16,893 nt of DNA from assembly GCA_045652835.1 (NCBI GenBank), contig JAZOLE010000134.1:1-16893 (forward strand), written 5' to 3'. The notes beneath the pieces are model-generated. The model made no database searches. It was given only the letters and a program-made list of their open reading frames with translations, and was not told the origin of the DNA. Below are positions 1 to 7,419 of this stretch, in pieces. Each line of letters begins with the position of its first letter. Position 1 is the stretch's first letter. The position numbers were made by a program, and so were the translations under genes. Source of the stretch: SVQP01 sp045652835 (lineage in GTDB: Bacteria > Bacillota > Clostridia > Oscillospirales > CAG-272).

Positions 1-236
1 GCAACCTCACGGCACACCGAGGTAACCGCTTAATGCTGCTTGGTTCCCCACCTGACATGGTTCACAGCCCCCGATTGCGTAAGACCCGTTTCTCAACACA
101 GCAGCTACGACTCTTGTATTCGTAAAGGTTCGATCCTCAAACGAGGGATCCACCCCTGCTGTAGCGGATTTCAGGTACAGGGCTCCGCTGCTTCCCCGGC
201 TGGTATGGCCTTATTTCACAGCATGATGCTGTAACT
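1..236 (-). ncRNA. ffs: Signal recognition particle RNA, large bacterial type (3' end cut off)
   Basis: RNA scaffold of the signal recognition particle, which binds Ffh and directs nascent membrane and secreted proteins to the membrane. Read on the minus strand, the S-domain hairpin is clear: the conserved GAACCATGTCAGG is followed by a GGAA tetraloop (positions 47-44) closed by TGG/CCA, then AAGCAGCATTAAG. These are the hallmarks of bacterial SRP RNA. About 170 nt lie upstream of this hairpin, including GGGGAAGCAGCGGAGCCCTGTACCT-like 5' sequence split over helices, so this is the large Bacillus/Clostridium form and not the short 4.5S form. The 5' end near 236 is inferred from the promoter; the 3' terminal strand and terminator lie beyond the window. 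A short reading frame at 40-234 on the other strand is a shadow. Confidence 0.93.
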
Positions 237-241
237 CTGCT

Positions 242-270
242 ATTATACCACAACAAAAACAGAATTGCAA
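242..270 (-). promoter_or_regulatory. Sigma-A promoter of SRP RNA
   Basis: On the minus strand, a -35 box TTGCAA (270-265) and a perfect -10 box TATAAT (247-242) are 17 bp apart. Predicted transcription start is near 235-236, which fits the SRP RNA 5' end. Confidence 0.85.
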
Positions 271-346
271 GTGTTTTTACGAATTTTTCACAATTGTATT
301 GTTTTCTCTCGACGGCTTGTGCGCAAATCCCCTACGGTGGATGCGG

Positions 347-352
347 TATGAT
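347..352 (+). promoter_or_regulatory. Possible -10 box for the leucine-rich repeat protein
   Basis: TATGAT lies 35 bp before the start codon at 387. No convincing -35 box is found 16-18 bp upstream, so this is only a weak candidate. The stretch 271-346 holds nothing else I can identify apart from the upstream side of the SRP promoter. Confidence 0.3.
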
Positions 353-386
353 AGAGATACTTCAAAAAAGAAAGGAGTTTTGAAAC

Positions 387-1115
387 ATGAAATACTTCAA
401 ATTTCTTCCCTTTGTGTTTGCCGGTCTGCTTTTGCTGTCCTTTTGCACCGCACGCATCAATCAGCAGCCCAAAGACACAGAGCAAGACCAGCAAAACGAG
501 CAAAATGTACAGACAGAGCAGCCAAGCAACAATCAGAACGTGAACGACGACGTATATCGCGAGCAGCTTTCCTATTACGAAAAGATGGTCAGCGAGCTGC
601 AAAATGAGATCCTCTCACTCAAGCAGCAGCATTACGTGGACACCTTTGCCTACGAGCAAACGATTGCGCAGCTCGAGGCGCAGCTTGGTGCGCTTGATAC
701 CGACGTATCCGGTAAACCCGAGCAGCCTCCTGCCGAACAGCCCGAGCAGGTTGCGGTGACCTTTACATACGAGGTCAAAAACGGCACGGCAACGCTGACC
801 GCTTATACGGGCAATGCCACCGAAGTAAACGTACCTGCCGAGATTGACGGCTACGCGGTCACGGCTCTTGGTGATAACCTATTCAAGGACAGCGGTGTGA
901 CCAGCGTGACGCTACCCGCATCGGTGACAAGCATTGGGTGGTTTGCCTTTTACGGTTGCGCGTCCTTGCAGAGTGTGAGTATGGGCGAGGCAGTCAGCAC
1001 CATCGGCTACGCCGCATTTGACGGCTGCCCCAAGTCCTTGACAATCTGCGGCAAGTCGGGATCGTATGCCGAGCGGTATGCGGCAAGCTATGGACTGCAG
1101 TTCCGAGCGCAGTAA
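387..1115 (+). CDS. Surface protein with coiled coil and BspA-type leucine-rich repeats
   Basis: A 242-residue exported protein of unknown role, perhaps in adhesion or binding. The start is supported by AAAGGAG at 371-377. Residues 1-20 form a signal sequence (MKYFKF, then a hydrophobic run ending LLLLSFC). Cys20 could be a lipidation site, but Phe before it is atypical for a lipobox, so ordinary cleavage is also possible. Residues 24-50 are rich in Gln, Asn and Glu. Residues 54-99 have heptad spacing expected of a coiled coil. Residues 105-122 are a Pro/Glu linker. Residues 123-242 match the LRR_5 (BspA) pattern: VTALGDNLFKDSGVTSVTLP, then VTSIGWFAFYGCASLQSV, then VSTIGYAAFDGCP, ending in SYAERYAASYGL, a usual end for these domains. 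The gene is monocistronic and closed by a bidirectional terminator. Family knowledge links BspA repeats to surface binding; any specific ligand would be a guess. Confidence 0.88.
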   Translation: MKYFKFLPFVFAGLLLLSFCTARINQQPKDTEQDQQNEQNVQTEQPSNNQNVNDDVYREQLSYYEKMVSELQNEILSLKQQHYVDTFAYEQTIAQLEAQLGALDTDVSGKPEQPPAEQPEQVAVTFTYEVKNGTATLTAYTGNATEVNVPAEIDGYAVTALGDNLFKDSGVTSVTLPASVTSIGWFAFYGCASLQSVSMGEAVSTIGYAAFDGCPKSLTICGKSGSYAERYAASYGLQFRAQ

Positions 1116-1116
1116 T

Positions 1117-1143
1117 GCGGTGGGCGCAAGTCCCCGCCCTACA
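1117..1143 (+). repeat. CCCTACA-tailed palindromic repeat, copy 1
   Basis: Directly after the stop codon: GCGGTGGGCGCAAG followed by TCCCCGCCCTACA. An imperfect GC hairpin is followed by the shared tail CCCTACA. It is closest to the copy at 7610-7633, with GCAAG in the loop and CCGCCCTACAT at the end. Confidence 0.55.
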
Positions 1144-1155
1144 TAACATTAAAAA

Positions 1156-1190
1156 CCGCCCGACCTCCAGTGAGGTCGGGCGCACTTTTT
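1156..1190. terminator. Bidirectional intrinsic terminator
   Basis: A perfect 10-bp stem GCCCGACCTC (1158-1167) / GAGGTCGGGC (1172-1181) with loop CAGT. TTTTT follows on the plus strand (1186-1190) and on the minus strand (1155-1151). It ends the leucine-rich repeat gene and the dehydrogenase gene, which converge here. Confidence 0.9.
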
Positions 1191-2139
1191 ACTTCAAATC
1201 AACGCGATTTCTCGGCTCTCCCTTTTGGAAAGCGTCAATGTTCTTGCAAATCTCGTCAAGGCAGCGAGCACGCGCCTCGGCAGACGCCCATGCCATATGG
1301 GGGGTCAGGCAAACTGCGGGGTGATCCTTGATTGCAAAGAACGGATGCTCCACGGGAAATGGCTCGGTGCTGAACACGTCACAGCCCAGACCCTTGATCT
1401 TGCCATCGGTCAAAGCCTTGGCAATCGCGGCTTCATCCCATACAGCGCCGCGCGCTACGTTGATGACGATGGGATTTTTCTCCATCATATCGATCTGCTC
1501 CTGCCCGATCATGCCGCGGCTCTGGGCGTTGAGCGGCGTATGCAGCGAGATGATATCAGACTCGCGCAAAACGGTTTCAAGATCCACGCACTCGGGGCTG
1601 TCGGGGTTGCGCTTATACGCGATCACCTTGCAGCCAAAGGCGCGTGCGATCTCGCCCACCTTTTTGCCGATATTGCCGTATCCCACAATACCCCAGGTCT
1701 TGCCGCAAAGCTCGTGGTACACGGGCACGAGCATATTGGGACTTGCCTGATTAGAATACCAACCGCTCTGCGTAGCGGCTGTATAAGCAGACAGATGCGA
1801 GCACAGGTTGAGTGCCATGGCAATTGTCAGCTGTGCCACGCTCTCGGTAGAGTAACCCACCACGTTGCACACGGCAATTCCCTTTTCGCGGCAGTACGCC
1901 ACGTCGATATTATCGTATCCCGTAGCAAAAATGCAGATCAGCTTGAGCGCATCCGCTGCGCTGAGCACCTCGGCACTCAGTTTCACCTTATTGATCAGCG
2001 CAACCTCACATCCCGCAAGTCTTTCTTTGACCTGCTCGGGGGTGCTTGCGTCAAATACCGTGACGCTGCCGTATGCGCCAAGCGCGTTATAATCAAGATC
2101 CGTGCCAATGCTGGCGCGGTCAAATACTGTAATATTCAT
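1189..2139 (-). CDS. D-2-hydroxyacid dehydrogenase (NAD-dependent)
   Basis: A cytoplasmic enzyme of the D-isomer-specific 2-hydroxyacid dehydrogenase family (glycerate/hydroxypyruvate reductase-like), interconverting a 2-oxoacid and a D-2-hydroxyacid with NAD(P)H. The 316-residue length is normal. The Rossmann motif GYGNIG is at residues 153-158. The catalytic trio is present: Arg230 in NVARGAV, Glu259 in STEPF and His281 in TPHMAW. The N-terminal substrate-domain signature FATGYDNIDV is at 71-80, and VGYSTESVAQ at 94-103 is typical of this group. The start is set by GGGAGAG just upstream. It is a single-gene unit with its own strong promoter and a shared terminator. Substrate cannot be fixed from sequence; hydroxypyruvate/glycerate is the best guess from overall resemblance, not from any diagnostic residue. 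Confidence 0.93.
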   Translation of the reverse strand: MNITVFDRASIGTDLDYNALGAYGSVTVFDASTPEQVKERLAGCEVALINKVKLSAEVLSAADALKLICIFATGYDNIDVAYCREKGIAVCNVVGYSTESVAQLTIAMALNLCSHLSAYTAATQSGWYSNQASPNMLVPVYHELCGKTWGIVGYGNIGKKVGEIARAFGCKVIAYKRNPDSPECVDLETVLRESDIISLHTPLNAQSRGMIGQEQIDMMEKNPIVINVARGAVWDEAAIAKALTDGKIKGLGCDVFSTEPFPVEHPFFAIKDHPAVCLTPHMAWASAEARARCLDEICKNIDAFQKGEPRNRVDLK

Positions 2140-2168
2140 AAAAGCTCTCCCATCGTTTCATTGACAAC

Positions 2169-2197
2169 AGTATATCAAATCGCAAGCGTTTTGTCAA
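2169..2197 (-). promoter_or_regulatory. Sigma-A promoter of the dehydrogenase
   Basis: On the minus strand, TTGACA (2197-2192) and TATACT (2174-2169) are separated by 17 bp. The predicted start near 2162 gives a short leader of about 22 nt. Confidence 0.88.
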
Positions 2198-2204
2198 GCA
2201 GCAT

Positions 2205-2225
2205 TGAAATTTGAAAAAAATTTCA
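2205..2225. repeat. AT-rich inverted repeat in the divergent intergenic region
   Basis: TGAAATTT (2205-2212) and AAATTTCA (2218-2225) are exact reverse complements with a 5-nt spacer. It lies between the dehydrogenase promoter and the ABC transporter -10 box. It could be an operator, but an AT-rich palindrome of this size can also occur by chance. Confidence 0.3.
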
Positions 2226-2277
2226 GGTTTTCACCAAAGCAGCCACGCATATTCACACTCGCGTCACATTTGTGTTA

Positions 2278-2283
2278 TATAAT
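2278..2283 (+). promoter_or_regulatory. -10 box for the ABC transporter gene
   Basis: A perfect TATAAT lies 37 bp before the start codon at 2320. The best upstream candidate, TTCACA at 2252-2257, is at an over-long 20-bp spacing, so the promoter may need an activator or an alternative -35 contact. Confidence 0.5.
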
Positions 2284-2319
2284 GATGATGAATTTCTATG
2301 TTTACAAGGATAAAAGGTA

Positions 2320-5300
2320 ATGCTACAACTCAAAAACATTGTCAAAACCTATACGGTTGGCGATAACGTCGTTCACGCGCTGGGCGGCATTTCGCTCAAT
2401 TTCCGTAACAGCGAATTTGTGTCTATCCTTGGTCCCTCGGGCTGCGGTAAGACCACAACGCTTAATATCATAGGCGGTCTTGACCGCTATACCTCGGGAG
2501 ATTTGCTGATCAACGGCAAATCCACCACCATGTACAAGGATCGCGATTGGGATACTTACAGAAACCACTCGATCGGCTTTGTATTCCAAAGCTATAACCT
2601 GATCCCCCACCAGAGCGTGCTTTCCAACGTAGAGCTTGCGCTGACCGTTTCGGGCGTGCCGCGTGCCGAGCGCAGACGCAGAGCAAAAGAGGCACTGGAA
2701 AAGGTAGGTCTTGGAGATCAGCTGCATAAGCGTCCCTCTCAGATGTCGGGCGGTCAGATGCAGCGTGTTTCGATTGCAAGAGCACTGGTCAACGATCCCG
2801 ATATTCTTCTTGCCGACGAGCCCACGGGGGAGCTTGATCCCGTCACCAGCGTGCAGATCATGGAGCTGCTCAAGGAGATCTCCAAGGATAAGCTGGTTAT
2901 CATGGTTACGCACAACCCCGAGCTTGCCGAGCAGTATTCCACGCGTATTGTCAACCTGCGCGACGGCCACGTGATCGGTGACTCCGATCCCTACGAACCC
3001 GACGAGCAGGAGGTCAACGCTGCGCGTACCGCTCCCCCCAGAGTATCCAAGGGCAAGGCAAAGATGAGCACAAAGACCGCATTTGCGCTCTCGCTCAACA
3101 ACCTGATGACCAAAAAGGCACGTACCTTCTTAACCTCTTTTGCAGGTAGTATCGGTATTATCGGTATTGCGCTGATCCTCTCGCTCTCCACCGGTATCAA
3201 TCTCTTTATCGACCAGGTGCAGGAGGACACGCTCTCCACCTATCCCATTACCATCTACAAGACCGAGCAGGACTACGCAGCGCTGATGGGCGCTATGCAG
3301 CAGACGCAGGAAAACGCGGAAGGACGCGAGCCTGATGATCACACCATCTTCGTTGACGACTCGCTTGACCATCTGATCAACGCTTCCACCTCAACCGTGG
3401 AAAACAACCTGCCCGCCTTTAAGGAATTTTTGGATAAGCACGCCGAGGAGCTTGAGGATTACGTACTGGATATCCGCTATACGTACAACTACACCATCAA
3501 GGTATTCTCCGAGGACGGCAAAACCCAGGTCAACCCCACCACCATTTTTGAGAATATGGGTCCCGCATTCTCCGGAATGTCCGACATGATGGGCATGCTT
3601 GGCAGCATGGGTGGCGGCTTTAACACCTTTGAGCAGATGATCGACAATGAGCATCTGATCCACTCGCAGTACGAGCTGGTTGGCAAGGACAGCGAATGGG
3701 CAGACGATCCCACCGAGATCATGCTGGTGCTGGACAAGAACAACGCCATCAGCAACATGGTGCTGTATATGCTGGGCATCAAGGATCAGGCAGAGATTCC
3801 CGACATGCTGATCAAGATCTTTACCGATCCCGATTATGAGATTCCCAAAACCGAGCCCTATGACGTAGACGATTTCGTTGGCATGACCTTCCTGGTTGTT
3901 CCCGACAGCGCGTACTACTATGAATCCGAGGAAACCTTTACCGTGGACGGCAAGGTGCACCACATCTGGAAGGACGTGCGTAACGATCCCGACTACGATG
4001 CGGCAAAATTCGTTAAGGAAAACGGTGTAGAGATCACCATCTCGGGCGTCATCCGTCCCTCCAAGGATGCCATGGCGGCCTCCATCTCCTCCCCTATCGC
4101 ATATAACACCTCTCTGCAGACCTACATGCAGGAGATCATTCGTGACAGCGACGTCGTACGTGCGCAGGAAAATCTGCCCGATTATGACATTACCACAGGT
4201 AAGGAATTTGACCGCGGTCAATATCTCGGTCTGTCCGCTGCCGAAAAAGCTGACCTGTTTGACAGCTTTATCATGGACAACAAGGAGATCATGATTCAGA
4301 TCATGGTCGATTACATCAAGGCTGCAGAGCAAAAGCCCGAGCAGGATTCCGAGATTGCGGGCATGAGCAGAGATGACAAGATCAACCATATCATGCAAAG
4401 CATGGAATCCATGGTTGACACGCACCCCGAAATTTACAAGTCGATCATCATCGGTATGACCAAGCTGGCATTGGGCAGCAGCTACAACGACATGATCGCA
4501 GGCATGCTGGAGGGCATGAGCGCCGCAGAGCTTAAGGCTACAATGGAAAAGTCGGGCGGCTCCGCTACCGAGAACGAAAAATCGCTGCGCGGCTATCTGC
4601 AAAGCCTGACCGACGATGAGCTGAATACTACGGTAACCAAGCTGATGGGCGGTGAGATTTCGGACAGCGGCGATATCCGCGACCGCTATACCGATGAGCA
4701 GCTTGTGCAGGCATTCTTGGAGAGCTATGCTGACTATAACGATCAGCAAAAGGCAATTTTGTATGACGAATACATGCCCGATATGCTCTCTCCCAACTCC
4801 ACCGACAAGGTTATGGGCATGTTTGGCTGGTATCTTGACGAGCAGCCCGCTTCGATCAGCATTTACTCCAAGGACTTTGCTTCCAAGGACTACATCGCTG
4901 CACTCATCGATCAGTACAACCAAGACTGCGAGGATGACGGCCGCGAGGAGGATGCAATTCATTACACTGACCTGATCGGCTTGATGATGTCCTCGATCAC
5001 CATTATCATTGACGTTATTTCCTACGTGCTGATCGCGTTCGTTTCGATCTCGCTGATCGTATCCTCGATCATGATCGGTATTATCACCTATATCTCGGTG
5101 CTGGAACGTACCAAGGAGATTGGTATTCTGCGCTCCATCGGTGCATCCAAGGGCGATATCTCCAAGGTGTTCAATGCAGAGACCGCAATCGTGGGCTTTG
5201 CAGCGGGCATGATCGGTATCATTGTGACCATTCTGCTCAACTTCCCGATCAGCTGGGTTGTACAGGCACTTTCGGATATGTCGGGCATTCACGCAGTTCT

Positions 5301-5421
5301 TCCTTGGTGGGGCGCTGTCGGACTTGTTGCGATCAGCATGGTGCTGACCCTGATCGCAGGCTTGTTCCCTGCAGTACTCGCATCCAAGAAGGATCCCGTT
5401 GAAGCGCTGCGCAGCGAATAA
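2320..5421 (+). CDS. Fused ABC transporter ATPase/permease, MacB/FtsX type
   Basis: A 1033-residue membrane protein joining an ABC ATPase to an FtsX-type permease. The family (MacB, LolCDE, BceAB relatives) works by mechanotransmission, moving or releasing substrates such as peptides or lipids at the outer face. ATPase: Walker A GPSGCGKT (38-45), Q-loop Gln90, signature SGGQMQRV (143-150), Walker B ILLADE (162-167), H-loop His198; all key residues are intact. Permease: TM1 about 271-291, a very large extracytoplasmic region about 300-890, then three TM segments near 898-925, 956-980 and 1000-1024, ending in the typical DPVEALR. VLERTKEIGILRSIGAS (from about 927) is the conserved cytoplasmic FtsX loop. 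AAAGG precedes the start. The extracytoplasmic part has a Met/Gly-rich patch around 405-435. No two-component system is adjacent, so a BceAB-like peptide-sensing role is not supported; the substrate is unknown. Confidence 0.93.
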   Translation: MLQLKNIVKTYTVGDNVVHALGGISLNFRNSEFVSILGPSGCGKTTTLNIIGGLDRYTSGDLLINGKSTTMYKDRDWDTYRNHSIGFVFQSYNLIPHQSVLSNVELALTVSGVPRAERRRRAKEALEKVGLGDQLHKRPSQMSGGQMQRVSIARALVNDPDILLADEPTGELDPVTSVQIMELLKEISKDKLVIMVTHNPELAEQYSTRIVNLRDGHVIGDSDPYEPDEQEVNAARTAPPRVSKGKAKMSTKTAFALSLNNLMTKKARTFLTSFAGSIGIIGIALILSLSTGINLFIDQVQEDTLSTYPITIYKTEQDYAALMGAMQQTQENAEGREPDDHTIFVDDSLDHLINASTSTVENNLPAFKEFLDKHAEELEDYVLDIRYTYNYTIKVFSEDGKTQVNPTTIFENMGPAFSGMSDMMGMLGSMGGGFNTFEQMIDNEHLIHSQYELVGKDSEWADDPTEIMLVLDKNNAISNMVLYMLGIKDQAEIPDMLIKIFTDPDYEIPKTEPYDVDDFVGMTFLVVPDSAYYYESEETFTVDGKVHHIWKDVRNDPDYDAAKFVKENGVEITISGVIRPSKDAMAASISSPIAYNTSLQTYMQEIIRDSDVVRAQENLPDYDITTGKEFDRGQYLGLSAAEKADLFDSFIMDNKEIMIQIMVDYIKAAEQKPEQDSEIAGMSRDDKINHIMQSMESMVDTHPEIYKSIIIGMTKLALGSSYNDMIAGMLEGMSAAELKATMEKSGGSATENEKSLRGYLQSLTDDELNTTVTKLMGGEISDSGDIRDRYTDEQLVQAFLESYADYNDQQKAILYDEYMPDMLSPNSTDKVMGMFGWYLDEQPASISIYSKDFASKDYIAALIDQYNQDCEDDGREEDAIHYTDLIGLMMSSITIIIDVISYVLIAFVSISLIVSSIMIGIITYISVLERTKEIGILRSIGASKGDISKVFNAETAIVGFAAGMIGIIVTILLNFPISWVVQALSDMSGIHAVLPWWGAVGLVAISMVLTLIAGLFPAVLASKKDPVEALRSE

Positions 5422-5440
5422 AAAAGCATATTTTACCATG

Positions 5441-5475
5441 CAAGGCAGGATTTGTTAAAAATCCTGCCTTGTTCT
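5441..5475 (+). terminator. Probable terminator of the ABC transporter gene
   Basis: A perfect 13-bp stem CAAGGCAGGATTT (5441-5453) / AAATCCTGCCTTG (5459-5471) with loop GTTAA lies 20 nt after the stop codon. The tail TTCTCATAT is only moderately T-rich, so termination may be partial. Confidence 0.6.
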
Positions 5476-5507
5476 CATATGCTGCCGCTCTTGACAGATG
5501 TTGTGTG

Positions 5508-5536
5508 TTGACGGCAACGCTACGAGGTGTTAGAAT
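5508..5536 (+). promoter_or_regulatory. Sigma-A promoter of the Thr/Pro repeat lipoprotein
   Basis: TTGACG (5508-5513) and TAGAAT (5531-5536) are separated by 17 bp. Transcription is expected near 5543. This rules out the ATG at 5537 as the start codon, because it abuts the -10 box. Confidence 0.8.
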
Positions 5537-5584
5537 ATGCACGTGGCAAGCAAAGCCGCAAGTACACAAAAGGAGCAAACCGAT

Positions 5585-6049
5585 ATGAAATCCAAAAAGT
5601 TCTTGAAAATATTTCTTCCCATTCTGGGCACGCTGGTGTTGATCGCCATCATCGTGGCGTGTGCAGCATCCGGTAAGGGCGAGGGCAACGGCACCGAAAC
5701 CGATTCCACAACCGCCGAAACCACCACAGCTGCAACCACAACCGCCCCCGAGAGCACCAAGCCCGAGGCAACAACACCCGAAGCAACCACTCCCGAGGCA
5801 ACAACGCCCGAAGAAACAACGCCCGAAGAAACAACGCCCGAGCAGACCACGCAAGCTGACAGCTCTGCAGAGCAATCCACCGACACCCAACCTCCTTCCT
5901 CCGAGCAGGACAGCACACAGGGTGACGAACAGCAAAGCTCGACCGAGCAGTCCTCCGACACTCCCGAGAGCAGCGATCAATCCTCGACTGCACCCGAGCA
6001 GACCCCCGATGCAGACAGCACAGAGACAGATGCAGAGGAGCAGGAATAA
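5585..6049 (+). CDS. Lipoprotein with Thr-Thr-Pro-Glu repeat stalk
   Basis: A 154-residue predicted lipoprotein. Start at 5585 is chosen because AAAAGGAG lies about 10 nt upstream and the promoter excludes the earlier in-frame ATG at 5537. Residues 1-25 form the signal peptide (MKSKKFLKIF, then a hydrophobic stretch) and IVAC (23-26) is a good lipobox, with Cys26 as the lipidation site. Everything after it is low-complexity and acidic, made of Thr, Ser, Glu, Pro, Gln and Asp. The centre is a tandem pentapeptide array: EATTP three times, EETTP twice, then a degenerate EQTTQ, encoded by 15-bp DNA repeats at roughly 5764-5851. There is no folded domain, so it may act as a spacer, wall-spanning stalk or glycosylated mucin-like coat. 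Function is not known. Repeat number may vary between strains. Confidence 0.8.
   Translation: MKSKKFLKIFLPILGTLVLIAIIVACAASGKGEGNGTETDSTTAETTTAATTTAPESTKPEATTPEATTPEATTPEETTPEETTPEQTTQADSSAEQSTDTQPPSSEQDSTQGDEQQSSTEQSSDTPESSDQSSTAPEQTPDADSTETDAEEQE
5764..5851 (+). repeat. 15-bp tandem repeats coding EATTP/EETTP
   Basis: About six consecutive 15-bp units, each close to ACAACGCCCGAAGAA, inside the lipoprotein gene. Adjacent units differ by a few bases, mainly GAA/GAG and the GCA/GAA codon change. The in-frame unit length means gain or loss keeps the frame. Confidence 0.85.
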
Positions 6050-6053
6050 TATC

Positions 6054-6096
6054 AAAAAAACAGAGAGAAACACGCAGTTTCTCTCTGTTTGCTTTT
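6054..6096. terminator. Bidirectional intrinsic terminator
   Basis: A perfect 13-bp stem AAACAGAGAGAAA (6058-6070) / TTTCTCTCTGTTT (6078-6090) with a 7-nt loop. TTTGCTTTT lies on the plus side and a run of seven T on the minus side. It serves the converging lipoprotein and beta-helix genes. Confidence 0.9.
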
Positions 6097-7117
6097 ATCG
6101 GGTAAAAAGTCTGCCCTCTAAATATTCCAAATAGCCGTCATCGGTCAGGCGTGAAGCGTCATTGACCGTGGGATTGATCAGCCTGCCGCAGCCGCCCTGA
6201 TCCTTGACCGAGAGCAGTACGTTATCATGCGTCTCCTCACGGAATTTGACACCCGCATTGGAAATGACCGATTGGAACTTGCCGTTGGCAACAAACGCCA
6301 CTTCCCTGCCGCCTATGGGAGAATACCACATAACGTACGCCTTGTCGATGATATTCTGGAAGCCGTCGCCAATGGCAAAGCCGGTGCAGAATTGGTCGCT
6401 GTAGCAAATGTCAAAGTAATTGTCGTGCCATTCACTCTCAAAGGCAACGCTGGTCAGATAGTTCTCGACCAGCGCGTTTTCGCCATCGTAAATGTAGAGC
6501 GGATGCAAGTCCCGGAAGATATTGCCGCCGCTGTGCGCGCAAATGCCCTTGTGGCAGCTTGCGATGCGCATATTGGAAAGCGTGTTGTCATGTCCCTCTA
6601 ACAGTACACCAATCGAATCGGCAGCGTTGTTGCCCACAATATTGACGTTGTGGATATCAGCATCCGACGAGCGGCTGTTTGCGCCCCACTTGACGTGAAT
6701 ACCGATGCGCGTGCGCTTGATTGAGGTGTGATGAATACAGGTCTCGCGACCGCTGTCAATCGAAATGCCGTTCGCTTTGCCGTTGCCGTCGATGATGCCG
6801 CCGGTCAGGTAATAGTTACTGCCGGGGGTGTTGATATCGTTGAAGGGCTCGGCTGCGCCAAGACGGATGAGTGCCTGGTCGGTGCTCCAATCGTCCGCAG
6901 CCTTGATCACGGCATACGCAGAAAGCTCCAGCGAGACGCTGTGCACGGGATTTGCAGGCGTATCAAGCGGCTTTGAGAGCAAGTATTCGCCATCGGGAAA
7001 ATAAATGGTTCTGTTGGGGTTGTCCAAAATCAACTGCTGCAACGCATCGGATACGTCCTTGCCCGTATTGGCAGGAACGTAATCGGTTACGATCAAATAT
7101 CCCTTTTCTCTGCACAT
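6095..7117 (-). CDS. Right-handed parallel beta-helix protein (pectate-lyase-like fold)
   Basis: A 340-residue protein. Residues about 5-60 (VTDYVPANTGKDVSDALQQL, then NRTIYFPDGEYLLS) match the opening of pectate-lyase-superfamily and GH28-like proteins, where a disordered start leads into the first helix coil. The repeating Asn/Gly/Ile pattern through 90-290 (GGIIDGNGKANGISIDSG, GIHVKWG, IHNVNIVGNNAADSIGVLLE) is typical of beta-helix coils. No signal peptide is present, so it is probably cytoplasmic, and a polysaccharide lyase or hydrolase role on internalised oligosaccharides is only possible. Start: GGAGG at 7129-7125 lies 8 nt before ATG at 7117; the in-frame TTG at 7132 overlaps that ribosome binding site and is rejected. 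It has its own promoter. I do not see enough active-site residues to assign a reaction. Confidence 0.82.
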   Translation of the reverse strand: MCREKGYLIVTDYVPANTGKDVSDALQQLILDNPNRTIYFPDGEYLLSKPLDTPANPVHSVSLELSAYAVIKAADDWSTDQALIRLGAAEPFNDINTPGSNYYLTGGIIDGNGKANGISIDSGRETCIHHTSIKRTRIGIHVKWGANSRSSDADIHNVNIVGNNAADSIGVLLEGHDNTLSNMRIASCHKGICAHSGGNIFRDLHPLYIYDGENALVENYLTSVAFESEWHDNYFDICYSDQFCTGFAIGDGFQNIIDKAYVMWYSPIGGREVAFVANGKFQSVISNAGVKFREETHDNVLLSVKDQGGCGRLINPTVNDASRLTDDGYLEYLEGRLFTR

Positions 7118-7147
7118 GTCATTGTCCTCCAAGAAGTAATTACGTAT

Positions 7148-7176
7148 ATTTTAGCATAAATCCGCGCGCTTGTCAA
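7148..7176 (-). promoter_or_regulatory. Sigma-A promoter of the beta-helix gene
   Basis: On the minus strand, TTGACA (7176-7171) and TAAAAT (7153-7148) are 17 bp apart. A TG one base before the -10 box gives an extended -10 promoter. Confidence 0.88.
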
Positions 7177-7247
7177 TCAAATGCCTAAAAGGAGTTTTCC
7201 GAGAGAGAATTTTCTGCAAAAATTCAAAAATAAATCTCAAAAAGGGG

Positions 7248-7276
7248 TTGCAATTTCGGAAAAGTTATGCTATAAT
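7248..7276 (+). promoter_or_regulatory. Sigma-A promoter of tRNA-Thr
   Basis: TTGCAA (7248-7253) and TATAAT (7271-7276) have a 17-bp spacer. TGC just before the -10 box makes it an extended -10 promoter. The mature tRNA begins 10 nt after the -10 box. Confidence 0.88.
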
Positions 7277-7285
7277 ATCAAGGTC

Positions 7286-7361
7286 GCTGGTGTGGCTCAG
7301 TCGGTAGAGCAGCTGATTCGTAATCAGCAGATCGCGGGTTCGAGTCCCGCCACCAGCTCCA
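7286..7361 (+). tRNA. tRNA-Thr, anticodon CGT
   Basis: A complete 76-nt cloverleaf with encoded CCA. Acceptor GCTGGTG (7286-7292) pairs with CACCAGC (7351-7357); the discriminator is T. Anticodon stem GCTGA/TCAGC (7312-7316 and 7324-7328) encloses loop TTCGTAA with anticodon CGT at 7319-7321, reading ACG. The T-arm GCGGGTTCGAGTCCCGC is canonical. G1-C72 and C2-G71 agree with known threonine identity elements. It is a single-gene unit with its own promoter and terminator. Confidence 0.97.
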
Positions 7362-7401
7362 AAAAAGAGGACATGGTCATTCGACCATGTCCTCTTTTTT
7401 T
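7361..7401 (+). terminator. Intrinsic terminator of tRNA-Thr
   Basis: An 18-bp perfect inverted repeat, AAAAAAGAGGACATGGTC (7361-7378) with GACCATGTCCTCTTTTTT (7383-7400), loop ATTC, followed by a seventh T. The final A of the tRNA CCA is the first base of the stem, so the terminator abuts the mature tRNA. Confidence 0.95.
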
Positions 7402-7419
7402 GGAGCTGCGCTTCGCACC

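Noticed and set aside
1225..2214. 329-residue open frame on the plus strand opposite the dehydrogenase
   Set aside because: The dehydrogenase has complete catalytic motifs, a promoter and a terminator on the minus strand. The plus frame has no family resemblance.
3391..5439. 682-residue open frame on the minus strand
   Set aside because: It is a shadow of the ABC transporter gene. Its translation is rich in His, Asp, Val and Ile in a pattern forced by the opposite strand's codon use, it has no domain signature, and no ribosome binding site or promoter supports it.
5537..5584. Earlier start of the Thr/Pro lipoprotein at 5537
   Set aside because: The ATG abuts the -10 box and precedes the expected transcription start; the ATG at 5585 has AAAAGGAG and a proper signal peptide.
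5764..5851. Short tandem repeats considered as a CRISPR array
   Set aside because: Units are 15 bp with no spacers, in frame, and code EATTP/EETTP within a lipoprotein gene.
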